This document shows, piece after piece, positions 26,202 to 34,241 of a stretch of 40,676 nt of DNA. The notes below the pieces were generated by a model. The model worked only from the letters and a program-made list of their open reading frames with translations. It did not search any database and was not told where the DNA came from. This DNA comes from Pelagibacterales bacterium SAG-MED32 (GTDB lineage Bacteria > Pseudomonadota > Alphaproteobacteria > Pelagibacterales > AG-422-B15). A program made the position numbers and the translations under genes. The stretch spans positions 1 through 40,676 of the forward strand of contig JACWEC010000006.1 in assembly GCA_014653725.1 (NCBI GenBank), in the 5' to 3' direction. How positions within the stretch are numbered: position 1 is the stretch's first letter; every line of letters begins with the position of its first letter.

Positions 26202-26894
26202 CTATTTAAATTTTTTACGCATATTAATCGCAGCTTGAATACCAGTCACAGGCTTTTTACCTTCAGGAACTGTATTTCCTTTTTTGGTTAAGTTTTCAAA
26301 ACTTTCCCCTTTTTTGAACATATCATAGAGAATATCGATATCCATATTTGTTCCTACCGGTTCTTCTGGAAAGCCTCGAGCTGAAACCTCATGCTTAAAC
26401 TCTTCTTCGTTCTGCCAGTGCTCAAAAAATATTTCAATAAGATTGCCGTCTGGATCTTTATAATACATTCCTGTAATCCAACCATGATTGATAGTCCAGT
26501 ATGGTTTTAAGCCACGATCTTTTGCTTTTAAATAAAAATCAAACCACTTTTCTATTGGATTTAATTGATAAGAAATATGATCTAGTCCAACTGCTGATGG
26601 TGTAGACCTATTCAGCCATTCTTTAAATCGTGCTATCAATTTTACAAAAAAATTAAGCTTATCAATTCCTGGCTTAGTGTTGGCAATAGCTACTCTATGG
26701 TGTTCTTCATCAAAAGCTAAGAAAGCAATATCATTACTTTTATACAAAGGCTTGCATCCAAAAAGTTTTTCATAAAAACTGACCATCTTATCGTACTGCA
26801 TCGTTTTAAAAGCTACATGATGAAAATTATCTGGAGAATACTCAGATCTAAACTTCCTATATAAATCAAAATTTAAGATAACTTCTTTTGTCAT
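26202..26894 (-). CDS. VOC-fold protein, extradiol dioxygenase-like
   Basis: A 230-aa vicinal-oxygen-chelate protein with two beta-alpha-beta-beta-beta modules: [22 protein letters not shown] (residues 25-46) and [26 protein letters not shown] (103-128) followed by [17 protein letters not shown] (144-160). The candidate iron ligands are His26, His106 and Glu154, the two-His-one-carboxylate set of type I extradiol dioxygenases. It is 3 nt downstream of the sulfatase gene. A ring-cleaving role fits the nearby hydroxylase and FAH hydrolase. A glyoxalase-type function is the alternative. Confidence 0.82.
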   Translation of the reverse strand: MTKEVILNFDLYRKFRSEYSPDNFHHVAFKTMQYDKMVSFYEKLFGCKPLYKSNDIAFLAFDEEHHRVAIANTKPGIDKLNFFVKLIARFKEWLNRSTPSAVGLDHISYQLNPIEKWFDFYLKAKDRGLKPYWTINHGWITGMYYKDPDGNLIEIFFEHWQNEEEFKHEVSARGFPEEPVGTNMDIDILYDMFKKGESFENLTKKGNTVPEGKKPVTGIQAAINMRKKFK

Positions 26895-26897
26895 AAT

Positions 26898-28607
26898 TTA
26901 AGCAGTCCAAAACCAATCAGGGCCAGGTAAATGAAGAACATGATTTTCTAGTCCTATTTCCTTATCAGTTAACTTATTACATTTTTCATTCATTAACATT
27001 AATAAATCTCTATTGTTCTCATCTTTTGAAAGATCATTCATTTCGAAAGGATCGTTCTCTAAATCAAATAATTGAAAATCAGAATTGTTAGCCACTAGTT
27101 CATTATAATTTTGGGGTATGTTGTTCATACGTGGAGAGAAAAATCTTAAAAATTTATATTTTTTGTCTACTACCCCTTTATAATTAAGAGGAAGACTAAA
27201 ATCTGGTAAAAAATTACCTTTTGAAGCAAATGCTTTAGCTTTGTTAACAAATCCTTCAGCTAAAGCCGTATGTCTAAATTTTTCTGCAACTTCAAAGACA
27301 GCTGGGATGATTTGAACCCCATGTATTAAATGGCCTTCTAAGTCTCGATTGTTTGCATAATTTACATTCTCAACTAGATGTGCGTAGCTATTGCCTTTTA
27401 GTTCAGGAAATTTATTTTTTAATTCCGACTTATCAAGACCTGCAAATTCTAATATTGAAGGAACGATATCAATATTTGAAATAATTGAATTGCACATCTT
27501 CTGTTGTTTTAAGTCAGGGTGATATACTAATGTTGGGACTTTGATTGACTCCTCCCAAGCTACAACTTTTCCTCTTGCTCCTTGTTGACCAAGCATTTCT
27601 CCATGATCTGAAATCATAAAAATAATTGTATTTTCTAACTGGTCTGTTTCCTGAAGAGCTTCTATGAGCATCATTATCCGCCTATCTACATCGCGCAAAC
27701 AATTGAAATAATAATTACAAAACTTTCTCCATAAGTCTGGCCGGTTATACGGTATCTCACCGTAAAGCGCATTCATTAGTTCAGTTCCAGCTTCTGCACC
27801 AGGTCCTATGCTTCTTCTCGGGCCAAAATTCTTTGGAAATTCAAAGTCATGTTCTAAATCATAAAAAGGATCATTAGGTGCAAACTGTTGATTAGCTGCA
27901 ATAAATCCAGTTCCTTTAATCTCAGGCGCTGCCCTGTAAAACATGATGTCATGAGGATTGACAAAATTTATGAATGCAGACCATGGCTTACTGTTGTCTT
28001 TGTTTTCTACAATAAACTTAGAAGCATCTGTTGCAGTTAATCCATCGTATTTGTATCCACCTTGTCCCAAATCTCTTTCACCTGGCTGATTAGAATTATC
28101 AAATCCATATTTACTAAACATTTGCTTCATGCCTTCATAGCCAAGAGCATTTTCATTTACATTACTTTCAGTAATATTTGTTAAATGCCACTTGCCAAAA
28201 TATCCAGTTTCATAATTTTGATTTCTCATCATATGGCCGATGGTATTTACATTGTCGTACAATCCTGGCACCCAAGGTGTAACTGTATTGTCCCATACGC
28301 CAGTAAATTGAACATGTTGACCTGTATAAACTGAGCTACGAGCGGGTGAACAGATCGGTGTGGATGTGTAAGACCGATTAAAATAGGTTGATATACTCTC
28401 AAGATATCTTCTAGCCGGTAAATCAATACTCTTGGGTATGTACGGCCATGCCCTTTCTTGGTCATTTAGTATTAAAAGAATATTGTAATTTTTTGCTTTA
28501 ATGTAGGCTGGTGCTTGTTGCGTCATTAAGATTGAACTTAATCCAGCCAATGTTACTGAAGACGCAGATTGTTTGATAAAAGATCGTCTTGAGATTTTTT
28601 TATTCAT
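26898..28607 (-). CDS. Tat-exported sulfatase
   Basis: A 569-aa sulfatase. The ATG at 28607 gives MNKKISRRSFIKQ, a twin-arginine signal (Arg7-Arg8) with a hydrophobic stretch, so the enzyme is exported folded to the periplasm; an upstream TTG reading through a run of T is unlikely. The sulfatase signature TPICSPARSSVYTGQ places Cys86 for conversion to formylglycine and Arg90 beside it; Asp49 in ILNDQER and the later ISDHGEMLGQQG provide metal ligands. GYFGKWHL is also typical. Substrate is unknown; the neighbours point to an aryl sulfate, but choline-sulfate- or sugar-sulfate-like substrates remain possible. Activation would need a formylglycine-generating enzyme, not seen here. Confidence 0.9.
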   Translation of the reverse strand: MNKKISRRSFIKQSASSVTLAGLSSILMTQQAPAYIKAKNYNILLILNDQERAWPYIPKSIDLPARRYLESISTYFNRSYTSTPICSPARSSVYTGQHVQFTGVWDNTVTPWVPGLYDNVNTIGHMMRNQNYETGYFGKWHLTNITESNVNENALGYEGMKQMFSKYGFDNSNQPGERDLGQGGYKYDGLTATDASKFIVENKDNSKPWSAFINFVNPHDIMFYRAAPEIKGTGFIAANQQFAPNDPFYDLEHDFEFPKNFGPRRSIGPGAEAGTELMNALYGEIPYNRPDLWRKFCNYYFNCLRDVDRRIMMLIEALQETDQLENTIIFMISDHGEMLGQQGARGKVVAWEESIKVPTLVYHPDLKQQKMCNSIISNIDIVPSILEFAGLDKSELKNKFPELKGNSYAHLVENVNYANNRDLEGHLIHGVQIIPAVFEVAEKFRHTALAEGFVNKAKAFASKGNFLPDFSLPLNYKGVVDKKYKFLRFFSPRMNNIPQNYNELVANNSDFQLFDLENDPFEMNDLSKDENNRDLLMLMNEKCNKLTDKEIGLENHVLHLPGPDWFWTA

Positions 28608-28681
28608 ATTAAAAAAAAACAATATACAATAATTTGACTTGATACAATTCTAGCTTTTAGATATTCATTATATATAAACTT

Positions 28682-29575
28682 ATGAAATTAGTAACATTTT
28701 CAAATAATAACAATCTAAGCATCGGTGCGGTCAAAGATGACCTGATAATTAGTTTTGCCCAATCATCTCTTCCTAAAAATATGATTGATTTTATTGAACT
28801 TGGTAACGATGGGCTTGATACAGCTAATGACCTTATTGAAAAAGGTGAAGATAAAATAGAAGCAGGTAAAGTCAAATTGTGTGCGCCTATTCCTAAACCC
28901 AGTAAAATACTGGCTGTAGGATTAAATTATAAAGAACATAAAGACGAAGTTGCAGAAACGGCAGCAAAGACTATTGGTAAGGCTCAGGAAAAATATCCAA
29001 ATATATTTAATAAACAAAATAGTTCAGTCATTGGACCTTATGATTTAATACACAGACCAAGAGCATCAGAATTTTTAGACTACGAAGGTGAACTAGGCTT
29101 CGTTATTGGAAAAAAATGTCGTCATGTCCCTTACGATAGTGCTGCAAATGTGATTTATGGATATACAGTTGTAAATGATGTGACTATTAGAGATTGGCAG
29201 ATGCGTGGACCGCCAATGACAATGACCATGGGTAAATCATGGGATACGCATTGCCCTTTTGGTCCCTACCTTGTAACCAGTGACGAAGTCGGTGACCCTC
29301 ACAATTTAAAACTTGAAACTCATGTCAATGGCGAACTTAGACAGTCAGCATCAACAAGTGATTTGATTTTTGATTGTTTTACTCTTGTTGAATATTTATC
29401 AACTGCGTTCACTTTAGAACCAGGCGATCTAATTCCAACAGGAACTCCAGCTGGATCAGCTGTAATGACAAGAAACTGGCTTAAAGCAGATGATGAAGTA
29501 AAGATAGAGATTGAAAAATTGGGCTTTATTGAGAATAAAGTTATTGAAGAGCCAGAAGATACTCCCGTATATTAA
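28682..29575 (+). CDS. Fumarylacetoacetate hydrolase family protein
   Basis: A 297-aa FAH-fold protein. The core starts at about residue 75 with KILAVGLNYKEHKDE and carries metal ligands Glu135 and Glu137 in FLDYEGELGFVIG and Asp166 in VVNDVTIRDWQ, followed by GKSWDTHCPFGPYL and a C-terminal PGDLIPTGTPAG. Members cleave C-C bonds in beta-diketones or hydrate/decarboxylate ring-fission products. It is divergent from the sulfatase gene over a 74-nt gap and is followed 5 nt later by a FAD hydroxylase gene, so a step in aromatic breakdown is likely. Confidence 0.88.
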   Translation: MKLVTFSNNNNLSIGAVKDDLIISFAQSSLPKNMIDFIELGNDGLDTANDLIEKGEDKIEAGKVKLCAPIPKPSKILAVGLNYKEHKDEVAETAAKTIGKAQEKYPNIFNKQNSSVIGPYDLIHRPRASEFLDYEGELGFVIGKKCRHVPYDSAANVIYGYTVVNDVTIRDWQMRGPPMTMTMGKSWDTHCPFGPYLVTSDEVGDPHNLKLETHVNGELRQSASTSDLIFDCFTLVEYLSTAFTLEPGDLIPTGTPAGSAVMTRNWLKADDEVKIEIEKLGFIENKVIEEPEDTPVY

Positions 29576-29580
29576 ATCAA

Positions 29581-31188
29581 GTGATTGAAACCGAATATGA
29601 TGTAATTGTTGCAGGGTATGGCCCCGTAGGTGAAACTTGCGCAAATCTTCTTGGGTATTATGGCATCAAAGCTTTGGTTTTAGACAAAGAAAAAAACGCC
29701 TACCCTTTACCAAGAGCGATTACATGGGATGCTGAGTGTCAGCGAGCTATGTCACACTGCGAATTTTTAAGCGAAGTAAAGACAAGAAAAATAAGAGGTG
29801 TTGATAATAAAGACGCTAATAAAAAATCAATCATGAAAATTACAATGGAGGGTTTTGACACTTATAACTATCAGCATAGAATTTTATTTATTCATCAGCC
29901 ACAATTTGATGAGGCGCATAGAGAAAATGCAAAAAAATATTCTACAAATATTATAAAAACGGGCAGTGAACTTTTAGCGGTAGATGAAATAAATGGTGTC
30001 GTGAATTGTACATACAAAGATATTGAAACCAATGAGGAGTTTAAAGTTACAAGCAAGTATCTTTTAGCTTGTGATGGCGCCAACAGTACAGTTAGAAAAC
30101 TTAACAATATCAAATTAAATAGTCTTGACGCTGATGAAGCCTGGATGGTTGTCGATGGGTATACCAAAAGTAGTTTTGACTGTTTTACCGATATAGATGC
30201 TATTCAATATTGTAATCCAAATCGACCAACGACAATAATTCAAGGTGTTGAAAATTGCTTTAGATTTGAGATTGCATACATGCCTGGAGATACTATCGAA
30301 GAAATACAAAAAGAAAGTGTCTTTCGAAAATATATTGATCAATGGATTGGCGATAATGAAGTAGAATTTAGTAGAACTGCTGTTTACTCCTTTCATGCAG
30401 CATCTGCTGAGAAATGGAGTAAAGGAAACATTTTTCTTCTAGGTGATGCTGCTCATCAAATGCCTCCCTTTATGGGGCAAGGTATGAACTCAGGCTGTAG
30501 AGACGCTGAGAACTTGCTGTGGAAGATTAATGGAGTACTAAAAGGCCTTTATTCATCAAAAATTTTAGAAACTTATGAAACGGAAAGAAAACCTCATGTT
30601 GCGCGTATTACTAGAGCGGCTATCAAAATGGGTAGTGTGATAAATGCAAAAAGTAAATTTAAAGCATTAATCAGAAATGCTGCGTTGAGAATACAGGGTT
30701 ATTTTAAAGGCAAAGAAAATATATTTCCTATTTTGAATGGAAACCGTCTTGGCCAAGGAGTGCATAATATGCCTAAAATAAAAGATGTCTCTCTTGAACG
30801 ATATTACTTTAATGAAATTAGTGTGCGCCTGGATGATGGCAGGGTTCAAAGCACTGATAAGCTCTTAGGAAAGAATTTTGGCATTATTTTAAATGACTTT
30901 GATGGCAATAAAAAAATTTCTGATGAATATTTAGAATTTCTAAATAAACATAATTTTAAAATTCTAAATATCTCTGGTAGTTATGAAAATTCAAATTACG
31001 AGAATTATATTGCTTGTGAAGATACCCATACTGATATGAAAATTTATTGTGATAAGTATGATTGTAACGCGATCATCTTAAGACCTGACAAATATGTTTT
31101 TGATATTTTTAATTTAGAAACCGCTAGTCTTGATGAAATAGTTGCAACCACAATTAAAAGTTTAGAAAAAACAAGATTGTTTAATTGA
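29581..31188 (+). CDS. FAD-dependent aromatic hydroxylase (MhpA-like)
   Basis: A 535-aa class A flavoprotein monooxygenase. Motifs are the FAD-binding GYGPVGETCANLLGYYG (about 12-28), the LLACDGANSTVRK stretch near 160-173, and FLLGDAAHQMPPFMGQGMNSG near 285-305 that binds the FAD ribityl. A long C-terminal thioredoxin-like region follows, as in MhpA and phenol hydroxylase relatives. The GTG start at 29581, 5 nt after the FAH stop, is needed to include the first beta strand. It probably ortho-hydroxylates a phenolic substrate; which one is unknown. Confidence 0.87.
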   Translation: MIETEYDVIVAGYGPVGETCANLLGYYGIKALVLDKEKNAYPLPRAITWDAECQRAMSHCEFLSEVKTRKIRGVDNKDANKKSIMKITMEGFDTYNYQHRILFIHQPQFDEAHRENAKKYSTNIIKTGSELLAVDEINGVVNCTYKDIETNEEFKVTSKYLLACDGANSTVRKLNNIKLNSLDADEAWMVVDGYTKSSFDCFTDIDAIQYCNPNRPTTIIQGVENCFRFEIAYMPGDTIEEIQKESVFRKYIDQWIGDNEVEFSRTAVYSFHAASAEKWSKGNIFLLGDAAHQMPPFMGQGMNSGCRDAENLLWKINGVLKGLYSSKILETYETERKPHVARITRAAIKMGSVINAKSKFKALIRNAALRIQGYFKGKENIFPILNGNRLGQGVHNMPKIKDVSLERYYFNEISVRLDDGRVQSTDKLLGKNFGIILNDFDGNKKISDEYLEFLNKHNFKILNISGSYENSNYENYIACEDTHTDMKIYCDKYDCNAIILRPDKYVFDIFNLETASLDEIVATTIKSLEKTRLFN

Positions 31189-31199
31189 AATCGAGACCA

Positions 31200-31511
31200 C
31201 TAATTTCTTTTCGGCAGGCTTTTGATAATACTTAAATTATTCAAAATTGTTGAAGAGCGTCTAATCTTTGCGAGCTCTTGATATTCAGGATCGTTATACC
31301 ACGCTTTAGCACTTTCCTCTGACGGGAAGGTCCATAAAATAGTACGTCCCATTATAGGATTTTCGCCTTCAAGATGTTCAATTTTATCATCAAAAGTAAT
31401 GAATTCTCCTCCATGTTTCTTCAATATTGGAAAAAATCCTTTTTCATAATTTAGATATGTTTCTTTGTCTTCAATATTAATATTTACAAGCATGTATACT
31501 TTATCAGTCAT
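31200..31511 (-). CDS. DUF1330 family protein
   Basis: A 103-aa dimeric alpha-beta-barrel type protein. The pattern of DUF1330 is clear: YMLVNINIEDKETYLNYEKGF, then HGGEFITFDDKIEHLEG, and FPSEESAKAWYNDPEYQELAKIRRSST. The function of the family is not established; members often sit beside catabolic genes. It is convergent with the hydroxylase gene (11-nt gap) and divergent from the carboxymuconolactone decarboxylase-like gene. Confidence 0.85.
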   Translation of the reverse strand: MTDKVYMLVNINIEDKETYLNYEKGFFPILKKHGGEFITFDDKIEHLEGENPIMGRTILWTFPSEESAKAWYNDPEYQELAKIRRSSTILNNLSIIKSLPKRN

Positions 31512-31587
31512 AACATAATCTTATATGAGTATAAAAATAATCAAAGATATAAATTGAAACTAATATTTTATAAGTTAATAATATCGA

Positions 31588-31962
31588 ATGCCGCTAAATG
31601 ATGAGGATAGAAAAAAAGGTTTAGAAATACTAAAGGAAATGGATCTCCTTAAAGATGATGAAACACCTGTATCAAAAAGTTTATTAAAACAAATAATAGA
31701 CATGCTTTATGGCACTATTTGGTCCAGAACTGAAAATCTGAGTTTAAAGGAAAGAAGCATGATTACGCTAACTGTACTTGTCGCGCTCAATAGAGAAAAT
31801 GAGTTAAAATCACATTTAAGAGGAGCTCAAAATTTAGGCATAGAGAAAGAAAAAATTGAAGAAATGATTTTGCACGTTGCTCATTACAGTGGGTTCCCAA
31901 CTGCTGTTTCTGCAAGTCAGTTATTAAATAAAGTATGGGATGAAAAAAAAGAATCCAAATAA
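31588..31962 (+). CDS. Carboxymuconolactone decarboxylase family protein
   Basis: A 124-aa helical protein of the CMD/AhpD superfamily. SLKERSMITLTVLVALNRENELKSHLRGAQNLGIEKEKIEEMILHVA is close in pattern to gamma-carboxymuconolactone decarboxylases, with His in KSHLRGA and HVAHYSGFPTA. There is no CxxC, so it is not an AhpD-type thiol peroxidase partner. It could act on a lactone intermediate of aromatic degradation. It overlaps the following glutathione transferase gene by 23 nt, so the two are translated from one message. Confidence 0.85.
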   Translation: MPLNDEDRKKGLEILKEMDLLKDDETPVSKSLLKQIIDMLYGTIWSRTENLSLKERSMITLTVLVALNRENELKSHLRGAQNLGIEKEKIEEMILHVAHYSGFPTAVSASQLLNKVWDEKKESK

Positions 31963-32878
31963 AAAGACGTTAATAGGAAAACAAGATTTCAAAGTATCAG
32001 ATCTCGATCATGAATGGGCTCTCTTCCATAATGATTTCTCTTTATGCTCGCGCAAAGTAAGGGTTTGTCTCGCAGAATTAAAAATTGAATACCACTCATC
32101 GCACATTCACCTCATCGAAACAAAAGATTGTGAGAATTTATCAAAAAGTTTTCTTAAAATTAACCCTAATGCTACTGTTCCAGTTTTACTTCATAATAAT
32201 TATCCAATATACGAGTCTCATAAACAGATTGAATACATATCCAATCTTTATTCAGGTGGACTAAGCGGCAGTGAAGTAGCTAGTAAATGGAATGAAAAAG
32301 GATCTTTAGTAGGTGATGACCCTGTAAAAGGGATGGAAAATTATGCGGGCAACTGTGTATCGTTACTTACGCAGCCTCTTTTTGTCGCGATGCTGAGTAA
32401 GATTAGTTTTTTTAAGTTTATAAAATATTTTATAAAGCATCCTTCAAAATTTAGAGCCTTTAATTTTATTTTGTTTAAATTAATTGGAAATTCATTATTT
32501 AAAAAAAATTCTATTAACCAAAGAATTGCTACGAAAGCTCTTAGACATCTTAGAATACACCTAGATGATCTCAATGCTCATATGAGCAGTAAAAAATGGA
32601 TCGATGGCGATCAATTCAGTATAGCTGATATTACTTGGATGGTTTTATTTCATCGCCTTAATGAGCTGCAAATACTAAGATTGCTTCTGGCTGATCGAGA
32701 AAAAGTAAATTCATATTATAAAAGACTGAAAGAGAGGGATAGTTTTAAAAACTGCATAATTAATTTCAGTGATGAATCTACACTTCTTGGCATTGAAAAG
32801 CTTAAATCAGATATTAAAACTTCAAAAAATTTGTCTCTTTTTTACCAGTTAATGCATGAGGAAATTAAGCCAGCTTGA
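31940..32878 (+). CDS. Glutathione S-transferase-like protein
   Basis: A 312-aa protein with an N-terminal thioredoxin-like GST domain (WALFHNDFSLCSRKVRVCLAELKIEY, then NPNATVPVLLHNNYPIYESHKQIEYI with the cis-Pro and the ES glutathione site) and a helical C-terminal domain (KWIDGDQFSIADITWMVLFHRL). It is longer than typical GSTs because of an N-terminal leader of about 30 residues and an internal insertion. The catalytic residue is probably a Ser or Cys in DFSLCSRK. It overlaps the CMD-like gene and probably works in the same catabolic context (isomerisation or dehalogenation). Confidence 0.82.
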   Translation: MKKKNPNKKTLIGKQDFKVSDLDHEWALFHNDFSLCSRKVRVCLAELKIEYHSSHIHLIETKDCENLSKSFLKINPNATVPVLLHNNYPIYESHKQIEYISNLYSGGLSGSEVASKWNEKGSLVGDDPVKGMENYAGNCVSLLTQPLFVAMLSKISFFKFIKYFIKHPSKFRAFNFILFKLIGNSLFKKNSINQRIATKALRHLRIHLDDLNAHMSSKKWIDGDQFSIADITWMVLFHRLNELQILRLLLADREKVNSYYKRLKERDSFKNCIINFSDESTLLGIEKLKSDIKTSKNLSLFYQLMHEEIKPA

Positions 32879-32932
32879 AACTATAAATTATAGGTATTAT
32901 TTATATACTCTGATATAATTGTTTTGATACTT

Positions 32933-33727
32933 ATGTTTTATACAAATCCATTTGCAGAATTAATAAGCTTCATGCCTGTTGAAGTATTGCAGGCATTTGT
33001 AATACTGATGGTAGCCATGGTTGCCCTAGGTACGATCCTGGACATGGCGCATAAGAAGAATGCCAAATACTTCTTTATCAATTACAAAAAGGCGACTGAG
33101 TCAGCTACAAAGAAAGTTAGCGCAGGAGAAAAGGCAGCTGTTATTTCAAAAACTATAGCAAGTGATATATTAACGACCTCCGAACTTGGACGTGGACAAA
33201 GAAGGGCTGCACACTTACTTGGCATGTATGGATCAATCTTATTCTGGATATGTTCAGCGGTATTAATATTTGCATACACGGGAATCGGTAAAGAAGCGCC
33301 ATATCAGATTTCTCTTTTATGGCACTTGGGTGCACTTATGACTTGTTTAGGTGGATACTGGTTTTGGTTTTTCTTGCGAGTTGATGTTTCAGCAGAAGCA
33401 AACCCATGGAAAAGAATTATTAGGGCAGACTTATTTGTATTGTCTTTATTGGCCGCTGCAACTTTTGGACTTGCATGGTCCTATACTCAATACTCAAGTG
33501 TTCCTATTTTAGATAGCTTGTTTCTAGTTCTTTATGCCCTATCTAATATAGTATTGTTCGGCGGTGTATATTGGTCAAAATTTGCTCATATGTTTTATAA
33601 GCCAGGTGCTGCAATTCAGAAAAACCTATCAGAAGTTGATGGTTACCGTGACGATTTGCCAGGCCCAGCTGATGCTCCCAAGCAATTTGGCCTTGGAATA
33701 AAGCGAGAATCACCTAGGCATTATTAG
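32933..33727 (+). CDS. aprM: AprM, membrane anchor of APS reductase
   Basis: A 264-aa integral membrane protein with about five hydrophobic segments: an N-terminal one (VLQAFVILMVAMVALGTIL), two around GSILFWICSAVLIFAY and LLWHLGALMTCLGGYWFWFFL, one in LFVLSLLAAATFGLAW and one in LDSLFLVLYALSNIVLF. Directly followed by aprB and aprA, it matches the AprM anchor that links APS reductase to the quinone pool in sulfur-oxidising bacteria. I place the start at the ATG at 32933, not a TTG 9 nt earlier. A TATAAT lies at 32914-32919, which would give a very short leader, but no good -35 is present. Confidence 0.85.
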   Translation: MFYTNPFAELISFMPVEVLQAFVILMVAMVALGTILDMAHKKNAKYFFINYKKATESATKKVSAGEKAAVISKTIASDILTTSELGRGQRRAAHLLGMYGSILFWICSAVLIFAYTGIGKEAPYQISLLWHLGALMTCLGGYWFWFFLRVDVSAEANPWKRIIRADLFVLSLLAAATFGLAWSYTQYSSVPILDSLFLVLYALSNIVLFGGVYWSKFAHMFYKPGAAIQKNLSEVDGYRDDLPGPADAPKQFGLGIKRESPRHY

Positions 33728-33767
33728 AAAAATTTGATTAACTGGTAAAAGAGAAGAGGAAAAATTT

Positions 33768-34238
33768 ATGTCAACATTTGTATACATGACAAGATGTGAT
33801 GGTTGTGGTCATTGCGTAGACATTTGCCCATCAGATATCATGCACATCGATAAAGAAACAAGACGTGCCGTTAATATTGAACCAAATATGTGTTGGGAAT
33901 GTTATTCTTGTGTAAAAGCCTGTCCACAAAATGCAATTGATGTCAGGGGGTATGCAGATTTTGCGCCCATGCATCATAAAGTAAGAGTTTTAAGAGAAGA
34001 AGAAAAAGGAACTATTTCTTGGAGGATCAAGTTTAGAAACGGTCATGAAAAGAATTTCGTATCACCGATAACAACAAAACCATGGGGCAAACATATTCCA
34101 AAAATAGCCGATGAAAAAGCTCCCACCAACGATGAGTTAAACTCACAGCTTCTTTATTCAGAGCCCACTGGCTTAAATATAGAAACTGGACTGCCTAAAA
34201 TAGATAAAGAAAAATTTAAAGAAGGCGTTTATTACTAA
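33768..34238 (+). CDS. aprB: Adenylylsulfate reductase beta subunit
   Basis: A 156-aa iron-sulfur subunit. Two [4Fe-4S] motifs are present: Cys10, Cys13, Cys16 and Cys20 (CDGCGHCVDICP), and Cys42, Cys45, Cys48 and Cys52 (CWECYSCVKACP) with Trp43 in the electron path known for the family. The tail after about residue 60 wraps around the alpha subunit (DFAPMHHKVRVLREEE, then SWRIKFRNG). GAGGA precedes the ATG. It passes electrons between the FAD of AprA and the membrane subunit. Confidence 0.96.
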   Translation: MSTFVYMTRCDGCGHCVDICPSDIMHIDKETRRAVNIEPNMCWECYSCVKACPQNAIDVRGYADFAPMHHKVRVLREEEKGTISWRIKFRNGHEKNFVSPITTKPWGKHIPKIADEKAPTNDELNSQLLYSEPTGLNIETGLPKIDKEKFKEGVYY

Positions 34239-34241
34239 TCC

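Noticed and set aside
28247-28465. A 72-aa minus-strand frame overlapping the sulfatase gene in another frame
   Set aside because: It overlaps the formylglycine signature of the sulfatase, which is clearly the coding frame.
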